Below, one piece after another: positions 1-6,474 of a stretch of DNA of 8,469 nucleotides. A model generated the notes under the pieces. That model was not told the origin of the DNA. It saw only the letters and a program-made list of their open reading frames with translations, and searched no databases. This DNA is from an uncultured Treponema sp. (GTDB lineage Bacteria; Spirochaetota; Spirochaetia; Treponematales; Treponemataceae): assembly GCA_945833725.1 (NCBI GenBank), contig CAMAFU010000061.1:1-8469 (forward strand). The letters are read 5' to 3'. Position 1 is the first letter of the stretch. The number at the start of each line of letters is the position of its first letter. Both the position numbers and the translations under genes were made by a program.

Positions 1-40
1 TTTTGGCACAAAAGGCTCGGTTCAAGTCCGGGAGTTGGCT
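1..40 (+). tRNA. 3' end of a tRNA gene (isotype not determined), cut by window edge
   Basis: Bases 16-32 form a standard T arm: a five-pair stem (CTCGG with CCGGG, one G-U pair) around the loop TTCAAGT. The seven bases 33-39 (AGTTGGC) would be the 3' acceptor strand, and T40 the discriminator. CCA is not encoded. Bases 1-14 (TTTT, GGCAC, AAAA) look like a long variable arm, which would point to a class II tRNA (Leu, Ser or Tyr). A U discriminator is unusual for those, and no class I anticodon loop fits the bases before the T arm. The 5' half lies outside the window, so the isotype stays open. An intrinsic terminator follows at once, which supports a real gene. Confidence 0.65.
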
Positions 41-70
41 AAAACCGTACTAAAACAGTGCGGTTTTTTT
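41..70 (+). terminator. Intrinsic terminator after the tRNA
   Basis: AAAACCGTACT (41-51) pairs with AGTGCGGTTTT (57-67) over 11 pairs, one of them T-G, around a five-base loop AAAAC. The 3' arm merges into a run of seven T (64-70). It begins directly after the tRNA 3' end and should end its transcript. Confidence 0.88.
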
Positions 71-87
71 ATTTTTAAACTAATTTT

Positions 88-135
88 TGAACCGAGTAAC
101 GAAGCCTGCGCCGACCAAGCGTTTTTTCGCTTTCC
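88..135. repeat. GC-rich palindromic intergenic segment
   Basis: A short GC-rich patch interrupts AT-rich DNA. It contains GAAGCCTGCGCCGA and a five-pair hairpin AAGCG-TTTTTT-CGCTT (117-132). GAAGCCTGCGCCGA resembles GAACGCCTGCGGCGCA at about 6627-6642, so this may be a degenerate copy of a dispersed element. It encodes nothing visible. Confidence 0.3.
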
Positions 136-151
136 TTCACAAAAAATGTAA

Positions 152-180
152 TTGATGATTGTTAAAAAAAAACATAAAAT
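152..180 (+). promoter_or_regulatory. Sigma-70-type promoter of the solute-binding-like gene
   Basis: TTGATG (152-157) and TAAAAT (175-180) are separated by 17 bases. The predicted start of transcription, about seven bases after the -10 box, falls on or next to the ATG at 187. There is no purine-rich ribosome site before that ATG, so the transcript would be nearly leaderless. Confidence 0.5.
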
Positions 181-186
181 ATAAGA

Positions 187-1419
187 ATGAATAAATCAAA
201 AAAATCTATTTTTATCGTTACGGCTTCTGTTTTCGCTTTAGCCTTACTTCTTTTGTTTTTTATTTTTGTTTCAAAAAAATCTGTTGTTGCATTTTACGGC
301 CTTAATTCCAGAGAAGAAAAAGGCATTATTTCGGCAATTTCTAAAATCGATTCAGACGGCTTCAATTCAAAAAAAATAAAATACATAACTTTTAATCCAG
401 AAATAAGCCTTGAAACTCAGGTAAAAAAAACTAAGCCGGCAGTTTTATTTTCCACAAGCGGTGCAAGCCTTTCATCTCTCCTTTCTTCTGCAAAAGGCAT
501 TAATGTTGAACAGGAAATTTCTTCTTCCTTTTCAAACCTTTCCTCTTCCATGCAGGGGCTTATTGTTTCATCATCTAAAAAAGACAGAACAGTTCTAAAA
601 TCCATTCCTGTACTTTCCAACAATTATGAAATCGACATCAACATGAAGTTTTACAGAGAACAAGGCATAAAGTCTATTTCTACATGGAGCGACATTGAAA
701 ATTTTGCAAAAAAATCCATGAATTCTTATGGAGCAGGTGTTTTTGTTGATTTTGCAAACAATGATTCAACTTTGGATTTTTTCGGTGCTGTAGAAGAAGC
801 CCTTTCTGGCAGACAAATTTACAGTAAGGCTATAAAAATTCTTAACGAAATGGCAGAAACAAAAGATTTTTCCGGCGAAAAAACCCTTCAGCGGCTTTTG
901 GATGAAAAATGTTTTTCAAATACCATCAAAATGCTTTCAAACTGGTACAAAGAAAACCTTTTTACTCCCGGAACATTTAATGCTTCCACAGAGGATTTTT
1001 CAGGTTTTCTTGCAAACGGAAAAGTTTCCGTTGCTTTTATGACTCTTTCAGTCCACAGAAACATTCCCCGAAATGTTATCGAAAATTACGCTTCAATTTA
1101 TGTTCCATCCATGATTCCGTCTTCCAGCAGAAAATTTACAGCACCTTCAGTGTGCCTTGTTCCTCTCAAAAATACAAAAATAACATCACAGATTGTAAAA
1201 CAGAGCCTTACAGAAACTACTCAAAAAGATATGGCCGCTTTTACAGGACTTGCTCCAGTTCTTACGAAGTGTGACACTCAGGACAGGCAGGCTGATGATG
1301 CCAGATACTGGATTGCTTCTACAAATTCACCTTTCTCTGGTTTAAGCAAAGATACAAATCTTTCCGCAAAACAAAAAAACTTGCTGGCAAAAAGCTTGAT
1401 TTCTGCCATAAGAGAATAA
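187..1419 (+). CDS. Membrane-anchored protein resembling an ABC-transporter solute-binding protein
   Basis: The 410-residue protein starts with a lysine-rich tail and one hydrophobic segment (residues about 8-29). No cysteine lipobox follows, so it is probably an uncleaved anchor or a type I signal peptide rather than a lipoprotein. The rest would lie outside the membrane. Residues about 141-175 match the pattern of family 1/8 solute-binding proteins: P-x-L-S, then YEIDINMKFYREQGI and STWSDI, equivalent to the usual 'YNKDLFKEAGI..P.TWDEL'. Residues 274-286 (FLANGKVSVAFMT) match the 'F..GKVAM' motif, and GLAPVLT (354-360) the late 'GLPP' region. A serine-rich stretch spans about 89-130. ATG 187 is the only sensible start, because an in-frame TAA lies at 175. 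The gene ends in tandem TAA stops (1417-1422). No permease or ATPase gene is adjacent, so the ligand and the transport role are unknown. Confidence 0.6.
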   Translation: MNKSKKSIFIVTASVFALALLLLFFIFVSKKSVVAFYGLNSREEKGIISAISKIDSDGFNSKKIKYITFNPEISLETQVKKTKPAVLFSTSGASLSSLLSSAKGINVEQEISSSFSNLSSSMQGLIVSSSKKDRTVLKSIPVLSNNYEIDINMKFYREQGIKSISTWSDIENFAKKSMNSYGAGVFVDFANNDSTLDFFGAVEEALSGRQIYSKAIKILNEMAETKDFSGEKTLQRLLDEKCFSNTIKMLSNWYKENLFTPGTFNASTEDFSGFLANGKVSVAFMTLSVHRNIPRNVIENYASIYVPSMIPSSSRKFTAPSVCLVPLKNTKITSQIVKQSLTETTQKDMAAFTGLAPVLTKCDTQDRQADDARYWIASTNSPFSGLSKDTNLSAKQKNLLAKSLISAIRE

Positions 1420-1465
1420 TAAGCTTTTAAACTGGCAACAACAATTCCAGCAATGACAGACAAAA
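1420..1465. other. Short gap between converging genes, no clear terminator
   Basis: Only 46 bases separate the two stop codons. The best structure is a weak four-pair hairpin, CTGG with CCAG, around an 11-base loop. The palindrome AAAGATCTTT overlaps the minus-strand stop codon. Neither looks like an intrinsic terminator for either gene. Confidence 0.5.
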
Positions 1466-1762
1466 CTAAAGATCTTTTTTTATGTAGCGTTTTACGGCTT
1501 TTGGATCAAGTTTGTCTTCCAGATTAAATATGTTGATTACCCAGGTAATGCATTTTATTGAAATCATCATTGCAAGAATAAGCCCTGCAAAAAGAACAAA
1601 AGGCAAAATAACATTTACAGGGATACTTTCGCCAGGATTTGGAATGCGTGCCAGAATAAAAAAGCAGCCTGCAATAAGAATTGTTTCCAGTAGCAAACCT
1701 AAAACAATATTAAAAATTCCTACACAAACATTAAATAAAGTTGTTCTTTCTTTTACAGTCAT
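1466..1762 (-). CDS. Small membrane protein with two transmembrane helices, unknown function
   Basis: I do not recognise a family. The protein has 98 residues. A charged N-terminus (MTVKERTT) is followed by a hydrophobic helix of about 30 residues (NVCVGIFNIVLGLLLETILI onward). Then come a short loop rich in Pro and Gly (IPNPGESIPVN), a second helix (ILPFVLFAGLILAMMISIKC onward) and a basic, acidic-mixed tail ending IKKDL. The reading frame stays open further upstream to 1834, but I chose ATG 1762. It has an AAGGA ribosome site at 1768-1772, and the longer version would overlap lspA by 61 bases. The start lies 11 bases after the lspA stop and the ribosome site abuts that stop, so the two genes are surely co-transcribed and perhaps translationally coupled. 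A helper role in the envelope is possible, but nothing in the sequence shows it. Confidence 0.8.
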   Translation of the reverse strand: MTVKERTTLFNVCVGIFNIVLGLLLETILIAGCFFILARIPNPGESIPVNVILPFVLFAGLILAMMISIKCITWVINIFNLEDKLDPKAVKRYIKKDL

Positions 1763-1773
1763 TTTTTTCCTTT

Positions 1774-2334
1774 TTAGTTGTGTTTCGCTTTTTTGAATGA
1801 AACAAGAAAAGATACGGCAAGAAGGATTCCGCATATAACAACAGCGGCATCTGCCACATTAAAAGTCGGCCACCTTTCCATACCAAAAAGTCCGTAAAAT
1901 TTTACATCGATAAAATCTACAACGCCTTCTTTACGGAAAAACCTGTCAATAAGGTTACCTATACCGCCACCGGCAACACCGCATATTGCCCATCGCTGAA
2001 GAGTAGTAAAATCGCTGCTTCTAAAATAAACGACAAGTACAAGAACAATTACAATTACAGGAATAAGCCGGAACAAAATGGCTTTTGCGGCATAAGACCA
2101 TCCCTGCCCGATGCTAAAAGCAATTCCAGGATTACATACATGAATTATCCTGAGAAAATCACCGAAAAAACTTGCGGCAACAGTAACAGGATAGGTAAGC
2201 GGAATGTTTTTTACCACAAGAGCTTTTGTAATCTGATCTAAAATTACAACAAGAACAAGAAGAATAATCGGAATAAACTTATTTACCGGAATATTCTTCT
2301 TTTTAAACTCAACTGAAAATGTTTCTGTAGACAT
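1774..2334 (-). CDS. lspA: Lipoprotein signal peptidase (signal peptidase II)
   Basis: LspA is the inner-membrane aspartyl protease that removes the signal peptide from diacylglyceryl-modified prolipoproteins. The 186-residue protein is slightly longer than most family members because of a hydrophilic N-terminus. The family motifs occur in order: DQITK (33-37), NPGIAFS (68-74), GGGIGNLIDR (122-131), VVDFIDV (138-144) and FNVADAAV (158-165). The catalytic pair should be Asp140 (in VVDF) and Asp162 (in NVAD). Four hydrophobic segments are visible: about 19-41, 51-75, 85-104 and 164-180. The ATG at 2334 has no ribosome site. The promoter just upstream would place transcription start within about three bases of it. 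A small membrane protein gene follows 11 bases after the stop. Lipoproteins are abundant in spirochaete envelopes, so the gene is expected to be essential or nearly so. Confidence 0.97.
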   Translation of the reverse strand: MSTETFSVEFKKKNIPVNKFIPIILLVLVVILDQITKALVVKNIPLTYPVTVAASFFGDFLRIIHVCNPGIAFSIGQGWSYAAKAILFRLIPVIVIVLVLVVYFRSSDFTTLQRWAICGVAGGGIGNLIDRFFRKEGVVDFIDVKFYGLFGMERWPTFNVADAAVVICGILLAVSFLVSFKKAKHN

Positions 2335-2342
2335 AGAAGTAA

Positions 2343-2371
2343 AGTATAAAATATTAAAACTATTATTTCAA
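2343..2371 (-). promoter_or_regulatory. Strong sigma-70-type promoter of lspA
   Basis: Read on the minus strand, TTGAAA (2371-2366) and TATACT (2348-2343) are separated by exactly 17 bases. Each box matches the consensus at five of six positions. Transcription would begin at about 2335-2337, only one to three bases before the lspA ATG, giving a leaderless or almost leaderless mRNA. The birA stop is 43 bases upstream of the -35 box, so lspA probably has independent expression in addition to any read-through. Confidence 0.65.
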
Positions 2372-2414
2372 TGCTCCCAGCCGCCGCTATTATCGCCCTA
2401 TTGTGCCGCCCTTG
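2372..2414 (-). other. GC-rich spacer between birA and the lspA promoter
   Basis: This short segment is much richer in G+C than its surroundings. On the minus strand it carries three GGG runs and repeated GGCGG/GGGCG units. No convincing hairpin or terminator is visible, so birA transcripts may read through into lspA. Confidence 0.35.
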
Positions 2415-3488
2415 TTATTGGCAAAAGTTTTCGCTTTTTAAGCTTACCTCGCCGGAAGAAAGCTTTAGAATTTTCTGGTCGTCTGTTTGAACAACAAGTT
2501 CTGCATTGTCCGTTATATCAATTACTTTTGCCATATAACATTCTCCGTTCAAGCCGGCAGCAGGGTTTACTTTTACAGTTTTTCCAATAAGGATATTTCG
2601 TTCCTTATATTCTTCCATAAACGGCATTTGTCCAGAATATTCGTTTTCAAAAATTTCGCCGTAAATTTTAATCAAATGTTTTGTAATAAATGCTGCAATC
2701 TGATTTCTTGAAACTTTTGGAACAGGAATATTTTTTTCTTTCATTATGTCTTCTATGCAGCCGGCAATCTTTGCAATTTCCGGAGAAAATTTCTGATTTC
2801 TTACATTTATGCCAATTCCAACAATTGCAGCCGTTACAGTACCAGTTTCAAAATTCGCGATACCTTCTGTCAAAATACCGGAAATTTTTTTTCCTTCAAA
2901 AAAAACATCATTTACCCACTTTATTTTACATTCCACACCGTAAAGTTCTTTTACCGTTCTGGCAACAGCTACGGCCGCTCCGGCAGTCATAAGGGCGGGA
3001 TTTTTTATTCCGTTTTTCGGTGCATAAATTAAAGCAGTGTAAACTCCAGAATTTTCCGGGGATTCAAAACTTCTTCCCATTCTGCCCCTTCCTGCAGTCT
3101 GTTTCCCGCATACTACAAGGCTGGCATGGAGTTTTTTTCCTTCTTCCGTAAGGTTATCCCTTTCATCCCTAAAAAAAGACAGTTTTGAAATCATCCGTTT
3201 GCTTTCGCTGATTGTAGAATCCAGTTCAGAATAGCAGTAAACAGAGGAATCAGAATATCCTGAATCTTTTAAAATAGAACTGATTTCTTTTTCGTCCAGA
3301 TTGTCTGGAAATTCTTTAAGGCAATATCCCCGGTTATTTACGGCCAGTATTATATAGCCAGATTTCCGAAGGCCTTCTACAGCCTTATGAACGGCACTTC
3401 GTGATATTCCGCATTTTTCTGCCAGCAGCTGCCCTGAAACATATTCTTCTTCAGAAAGATATTCAAGAATTTTTGTTTTGGAATCCAT
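2415..3488 (-). CDS. birA: Bifunctional biotin-protein ligase / biotin operon repressor
   Basis: The enzyme activates biotin with ATP and attaches it to the carboxyl-carrier lysine of biotin-dependent carboxylases or decarboxylases. The N-terminal helix-turn-helix (residues about 5-58; GQLLAEKCGISRSAVHKAVE, then GYCL) marks the repressor-type form. The catalytic domain holds the biotinyl-AMP loop GRGRMGR (133-139), KWVNDV (190-195) with the conserved lysine as Lys201 in KKISGILTEG, and VGIGINV (223-229). A small C-terminal domain follows from about 300. At 357 residues it is longer than the usual 320 or so. The extra length is partly a charged stretch at about 101-120, just before the catalytic core. 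The ATG at 3488 has an AGGAAA ribosome site that overlaps the end of the P-II gene, nine bases upstream, so the gene is probably the last of the luxS-permease-P-II operon. No biotin synthesis genes or BirA operator are visible here. Confidence 0.95.
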   Translation of the reverse strand: MDSKTKILEYLSEEEYVSGQLLAEKCGISRSAVHKAVEGLRKSGYIILAVNNRGYCLKEFPDNLDEKEISSILKDSGYSDSSVYCYSELDSTISESKRMISKLSFFRDERDNLTEEGKKLHASLVVCGKQTAGRGRMGRSFESPENSGVYTALIYAPKNGIKNPALMTAGAAVAVARTVKELYGVECKIKWVNDVFFEGKKISGILTEGIANFETGTVTAAIVGIGINVRNQKFSPEIAKIAGCIEDIMKEKNIPVPKVSRNQIAAFITKHLIKIYGEIFENEYSGQMPFMEEYKERNILIGKTVKVNPAAGLNGECYMAKVIDITDNAELVVQTDDQKILKLSSGEVSLKSENFCQ

Positions 3489-3497
3489 AACTTTTTC

Positions 3498-4235
3498 CTA
3501 TAAATCATCCTGATTTTTTTTCTGCTTTGTTTTTCCCAGCATTGTAAAATCTTTTACTGGACTTGAATAAACTATGCCCATTCCGTTTTCTTTAAGACAT
3601 TTCAGTTCTTTTACAGCTTTTAGAACAGCCTGTTTTTTTTCGGACGGAATAAGGATTACAAGCATTTCTTTTTCGGGAACTATATGCACACCAAAAAACC
3701 GTTCGTCAGTTTCTTTTGCCGTTCCTCGGGCATTAAGCACAGTTCCGCCACCAGCACCAGCCTTTCGTGCAGCATACATAATATCTTCCGCATAACCTTT
3801 ATTTACAATTACTGTAAGCATTTCCATTGCAGAACAGCTTCCGTTTGATTTTTCTGTTTTCTGATTTTCTTTTTCCATAGGGACCTCCAGATTTTCATTT
3901 TGAACTTCGCTTTCACTTTCCAATTCCCAGTTGACTCCACTTTTAAAAAAATTACCAGCCTCCAAACTGTAAAGCTGACCGAAATTTCTTTTTTCCCGGC
4001 AAAGAGCCTTTTTTACAGCAGAAATTACAGACAGAGCAAGGGAATTTTCTACAATCATAAGAACAAGTTCCCTGGAATTTTCCTGTAGTCCCAACAAAGC
4101 CGAAAGATTAGTTTCTGCCAGCGAACGGGCCTGTAAAACAGTTCCGCCGGTACAGCCGTTTTCCATTGCAGCACGAACAAGTTTTTCGCTTTGAGAATAG
4201 GGAATGTTTGCCATAAGAAGTTTATAAGGAATCAT
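3498..4235 (-). CDS. P-II-like regulator with two tandem P-II domains
   Basis: P-II proteins are small trimeric signal proteins that bind ATP/ADP and often 2-oxoglutarate, and that control transporters or enzymes by direct contact. The 245-residue protein contains two related copies. Domain 1 (about 1-100) has GCTGGTVLQAR at 27-37. Domain 2 (about 137-232) has GAGGGTVLNARGT at 160-172, then a short T-loop-like segment, the strand MLVILIP (191-197), and IVYSSPV (221-227) near its end. They are joined by a glutamate-rich linker (about 105-130). Domain 2 keeps the canonical pattern better, while domain 1 lacks the glycine after NAR/QAR. Neither copy has the classic uridylylated T-loop tyrosine or the TGKIGDGK nucleotide loop of GlnB, so it belongs to the diverged P-II-like group. 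A very good AGGAGG site sits five bases before the ATG. It lies between a DUF1538 permease, its probable target, and birA. Confidence 0.85.
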   Translation of the reverse strand: MIPYKLLMANIPYSQSEKLVRAAMENGCTGGTVLQARSLAETNLSALLGLQENSRELVLMIVENSLALSVISAVKKALCREKRNFGQLYSLEAGNFFKSGVNWELESESEVQNENLEVPMEKENQKTEKSNGSCSAMEMLTVIVNKGYAEDIMYAARKAGAGGGTVLNARGTAKETDERFFGVHIVPEKEMLVILIPSEKKQAVLKAVKELKCLKENGMGIVYSSPVKDFTMLGKTKQKKNQDDL

Positions 4236-4255
4236 CTTTACCTCCTATAAAAACA

Positions 4256-4335
4256 CCGCGTTAGCGGCAGCACATGGATGTGCTGAAAAGTTTGCGAAGC
4301 AAACAGTGATAAAAATTACACGGATGTAGTTTTTA
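4256..4335. repeat. Four consecutive hairpins between permease and P-II genes
   Basis: Four inverted repeats follow one another: CCGC-GTTA-GCGG (4256-4267); CAGCACAT-GG-ATGTGCTG (4268-4285), which abuts the first; GTTTGC-GAA-GCAAAC (4290-4304); and an 11-pair stem TAAAAATTACA with TGTAGTTTTTA around CGGA (4310-4335), which includes the permease stop codon. The second and fourth share the core ACAYGGATGT. On the minus strand the last hairpin read, CCGCTAACGCGG, is followed by TGTTTTTAT and then the P-II ribosome site, so it could act as a weak terminator or processing site. The segment fills nearly the whole 97-base gap. Confidence 0.75.
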
Positions 4336-5937
4336 CCACACCTCCTTTTGTTCCGCCGTTTCCAGCCCCGTTTCTTTTTTGAAAGAAGCAGCTTTTACCT
4401 TTATTTTAAAAATTATTCCGAGAATCTGTATAGCAATAAGAGGAGTCATGGCAACAAGGGCAATAATGCCGAAAGCATCTTCCGCAGGATTTCCCTGTAA
4501 TGCAGAACTTGCCCCCAAAGCAAAAGAAAGTATAAAAGTGCTTGTCATAGGTCCGCTGGCCACACCCCCGGAATCAAAGGCAATTCCCGTAAAAAGATCA
4601 GGACAAAAAAGGGACAGCAAAAGTGCAAGGACATAACCAGGAAGAAGTATATACATAATATTGAACCTGTATATTATGCGCACCATAGAAACAGCAGTGG
4701 CAACGGCTACCCCGGAACTTAAAGCAATAAGCATCACTTTTTTTGGAATTGTTCCACCGGAAACTTCTTCAACCTGCTGAGTTAAAACCCAGACCGCAGG
4801 CTCCGCACAAACCACAACAGCACCAAAAACGCCACCAGTAACAATAAGAAGGGCAGTCTGCAAAAATTGAGGAATAAAAAACTGCCTTTCAACTTCGCCA
4901 AATTGATTCATCAGAACAAGAGTTTTATCGCCAGAAAGAATTTTCCCGGCCAAAAGTTCGCCAAGTTTTTCTCCAACAGGCATAAAACCGCACTGTGCCC
5001 CAGTCATAAAAATTACAAGCCCTGCAAAACTGAGCAGAAAACCACGAATCATCCTTATAACCTGCATTTTCGGCATTTTTAATAAAAACAGCTGAAAAAA
5101 AACAGCAAGAATTAAAAGGGGAAGAAGGGCAAATACAACTTCTTTAGCCACATAAGGAATATAAAGAAACATTTCTGCTACAGTAAAAATCTGTTCTTCT
5201 GCAGCATTACCGACACCCGCAGGAGCACCGTTTCCTCTGGAAGCAAAAATACCGTAAAGAACTACAGCAAAAACAGGACCAACAGAAGCAATACCCGTAA
5301 GACCGAAACTGTCATCATCTGTACTGCCGTTTTTTTTGCGGGATTTGCTCCTTACAGCCGCCACACCGACTCCAAGAGCCATAATAAACGGAACAGTCAT
5401 AGGCCCTGTAGTAGCCCCGCCGGAATCAAAGGCAACACCAGTAAAAACAGCTGGTGCAAAAAACGCAAGAATAAAAAGAAGCAGATAGGAAACAAGAAGA
5501 ATAAGTTTAAGCGGAATGGAAACAATAGTCCGAAGAATTCCCAGAGCAACAAAAAAGCCCACCCCGCCGGCAATAGAAAAAATCAGACTCCACTTAGAAA
5601 TTCCAGGTGCAATGGTTCTTACCTGATCAGCTAAAACCTGAACATCTGGTTCAGCCACAGTAACAATAAAACCGATTAAAAACGAAACTCCCAGCAGAAG
5701 CGGAAGATTTTTTCTGGAAGTTAAAGCCGCCCCACTCTGCTCACCTACAGGAAGAATTCCAATATCAACACCAAGAAGAAAAAGAGTGAGTCCCAGAATT
5801 ACAAAACAGCCGCCGGTAAAAAAAGTGCAGATTGAATCTGAGCCCAAAGGAGCAAAAGTAATGCCAAGAACAATTACAATCGCCATAACAGGAGCAACAG
5901 AAAAAACAGTTTCCTTTAATTTTGGAAAAAAATTCAT
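4333..5937 (-). CDS. DUF1538 family integral membrane permease with two repeats
   Basis: This 534-residue, strongly hydrophobic protein is an inner-membrane transporter-like member of the DUF1538 family; the substrate is not established. It is an internal duplication. Repeat 1 carries GVDIGILPVGEQ (56-67), AEPDVQVLADQV (95-106), AFDSGGATTGPMT (169-181) and DSFGLTGIASVGP (209-221). Repeat 2 carries GAQCGFMPVGEK (313-324), AEPAVWVLTQQV (378-389), AFDSGGVASGPMT (453-465) and DAFGIIALVAMTP (487-499). The paired motifs are about 257-284 residues apart. Conserved polar and glycine motifs inside membrane segments suggest a substrate path. A hydrophilic loop lies at about 197-210. The ATG at 5937 has a GGGGG ribosome site five bases upstream and follows luxS after 25 bases. 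The next gene encodes a P-II-like protein, a common partner of regulated transporters. I infer that the P-II protein gates this permease. Confidence 0.9.
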   Translation of the reverse strand: MNFFPKLKETVFSVAPVMAIVIVLGITFAPLGSDSICTFFTGGCFVILGLTLFLLGVDIGILPVGEQSGAALTSRKNLPLLLGVSFLIGFIVTVAEPDVQVLADQVRTIAPGISKWSLIFSIAGGVGFFVALGILRTIVSIPLKLILLVSYLLLFILAFFAPAVFTGVAFDSGGATTGPMTVPFIMALGVGVAAVRSKSRKKNGSTDDDSFGLTGIASVGPVFAVVLYGIFASRGNGAPAGVGNAAEEQIFTVAEMFLYIPYVAKEVVFALLPLLILAVFFQLFLLKMPKMQVIRMIRGFLLSFAGLVIFMTGAQCGFMPVGEKLGELLAGKILSGDKTLVLMNQFGEVERQFFIPQFLQTALLIVTGGVFGAVVVCAEPAVWVLTQQVEEVSGGTIPKKVMLIALSSGVAVATAVSMVRIIYRFNIMYILLPGYVLALLLSLFCPDLFTGIAFDSGGVASGPMTSTFILSFALGASSALQGNPAEDAFGIIALVAMTPLIAIQILGIIFKIKVKAASFKKETGLETAEQKEVW

Positions 5938-5962
5938 CTACACCCCCTATATAAAACAAAAA

Positions 5963-6433
5963 TTAAAACGGAGAAAAGCCTTTTTCGTTTATACCTTTAA
6001 TCCATTTTTCTGCAAAAAATCTAGCCCGCTCCAAATCCAGATCCCTGAAATTTCCGCATTGAATTTCATTGGCAGCAGGCACTTCCCCTTTCCAATCAAC
6101 AACTTTCTGAAAAACCGTAAGCATAGCCGAAGCGACATTTTCTTCAGAAATCTCCCCCCACAAAGTCAAATAAAAACCAGTGCGGCAGCCCATAGGGCTA
6201 AAATCAATAACACCGTCCATAACATCCCGGAGAGTTTCAGCAGCAATATGTTCCAAAGCGTGAATTGCACCTGTTTCCATAAATTCCACATTAGGCTGAG
6301 TAACTCTTATGTCAAATTTAGAAACAACATCGCCTTTAGCACCTGTTTTTCTTGAAGCAAGCCGAACATAAGGAGCCTTAACAGCCCTGTGATCAAGATT
6401 AAAACTGTCTACATTATATTTTTTAAGATTCAC
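5963..6433 (-). CDS. luxS: S-ribosylhomocysteine lyase, AI-2 synthase
   Basis: LuxS cleaves S-ribosylhomocysteine to homocysteine and DPD, the precursor of the autoinducer AI-2, as part of the activated methyl cycle. The metal site is intact: HALEH gives His58 and His62 with catalytic Glu61, and CGNFRDLD gives Cys126. The catalytic cysteine is Cys83 in FSPMGCRTGFYL. At 156 residues it has the normal family length. I place the start at GTG 6433 (protein begins MNLKKYNVDSF). It has a GGGGG ribosome site six bases upstream (6440-6444) and fits the family N-terminus. An alternative TTG at 6448 would add five residues but has no ribosome site. The permease gene follows 25 bases after the stop, so luxS is probably the first gene of the operon. 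The companion nucleosidase gene (pfs/mtnN) is not in the window. Confidence 0.97.
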   Translation of the reverse strand: MNLKKYNVDSFNLDHRAVKAPYVRLASRKTGAKGDVVSKFDIRVTQPNVEFMETGAIHALEHIAAETLRDVMDGVIDFSPMGCRTGFYLTLWGEISEENVASAMLTVFQKVVDWKGEVPAANEIQCGNFRDLDLERARFFAEKWIKGINEKGFSPF

Positions 6434-6465
6434 ACCAAACCCCCGCAAACAAATTTCAAAAGAAC

Positions 6466-6474
6466 AGTATCACA
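6466..6474 (-). promoter_or_regulatory. Possible extended -10 promoter of luxS
   Basis: On the minus strand TGTGATACT (6474-6466) looks like an extended -10 element (TG-N-GATACT), about 33 bases upstream of the GTG start. The -35 position (6494-6489, TCTTCA) is poor, so the assignment is tentative. Confidence 0.35.

Noticed and set aside
1278..1463. Minus-strand frame beginning MSVIAGIVVASLKAYYSL, looking like a small membrane peptide
   Set aside because: Most of it lies antisense to the solute-binding-like gene, and no ribosome site precedes the ATG; the hydrophobic start is probably chance.
1512..1796. Plus-strand open frame of 94 codons opposite the small membrane protein
   Set aside because: It is antisense to a gene with a good ribosome site and clear coupling to lspA, and shows no domain signal.
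2372..2412. G-rich minus-strand segment as a G-quadruplex
   Set aside because: Only three GGG runs are present, with long uneven loops, so a stable quadruplex is unlikely.
5786..6355. Plus-strand open frame of 189 codons across the permease start and luxS
   Set aside because: It lies antisense to two strongly supported genes, has no ribosome site, and its translation has no recognisable domain or regular composition. It is a by-product of low stop frequency.
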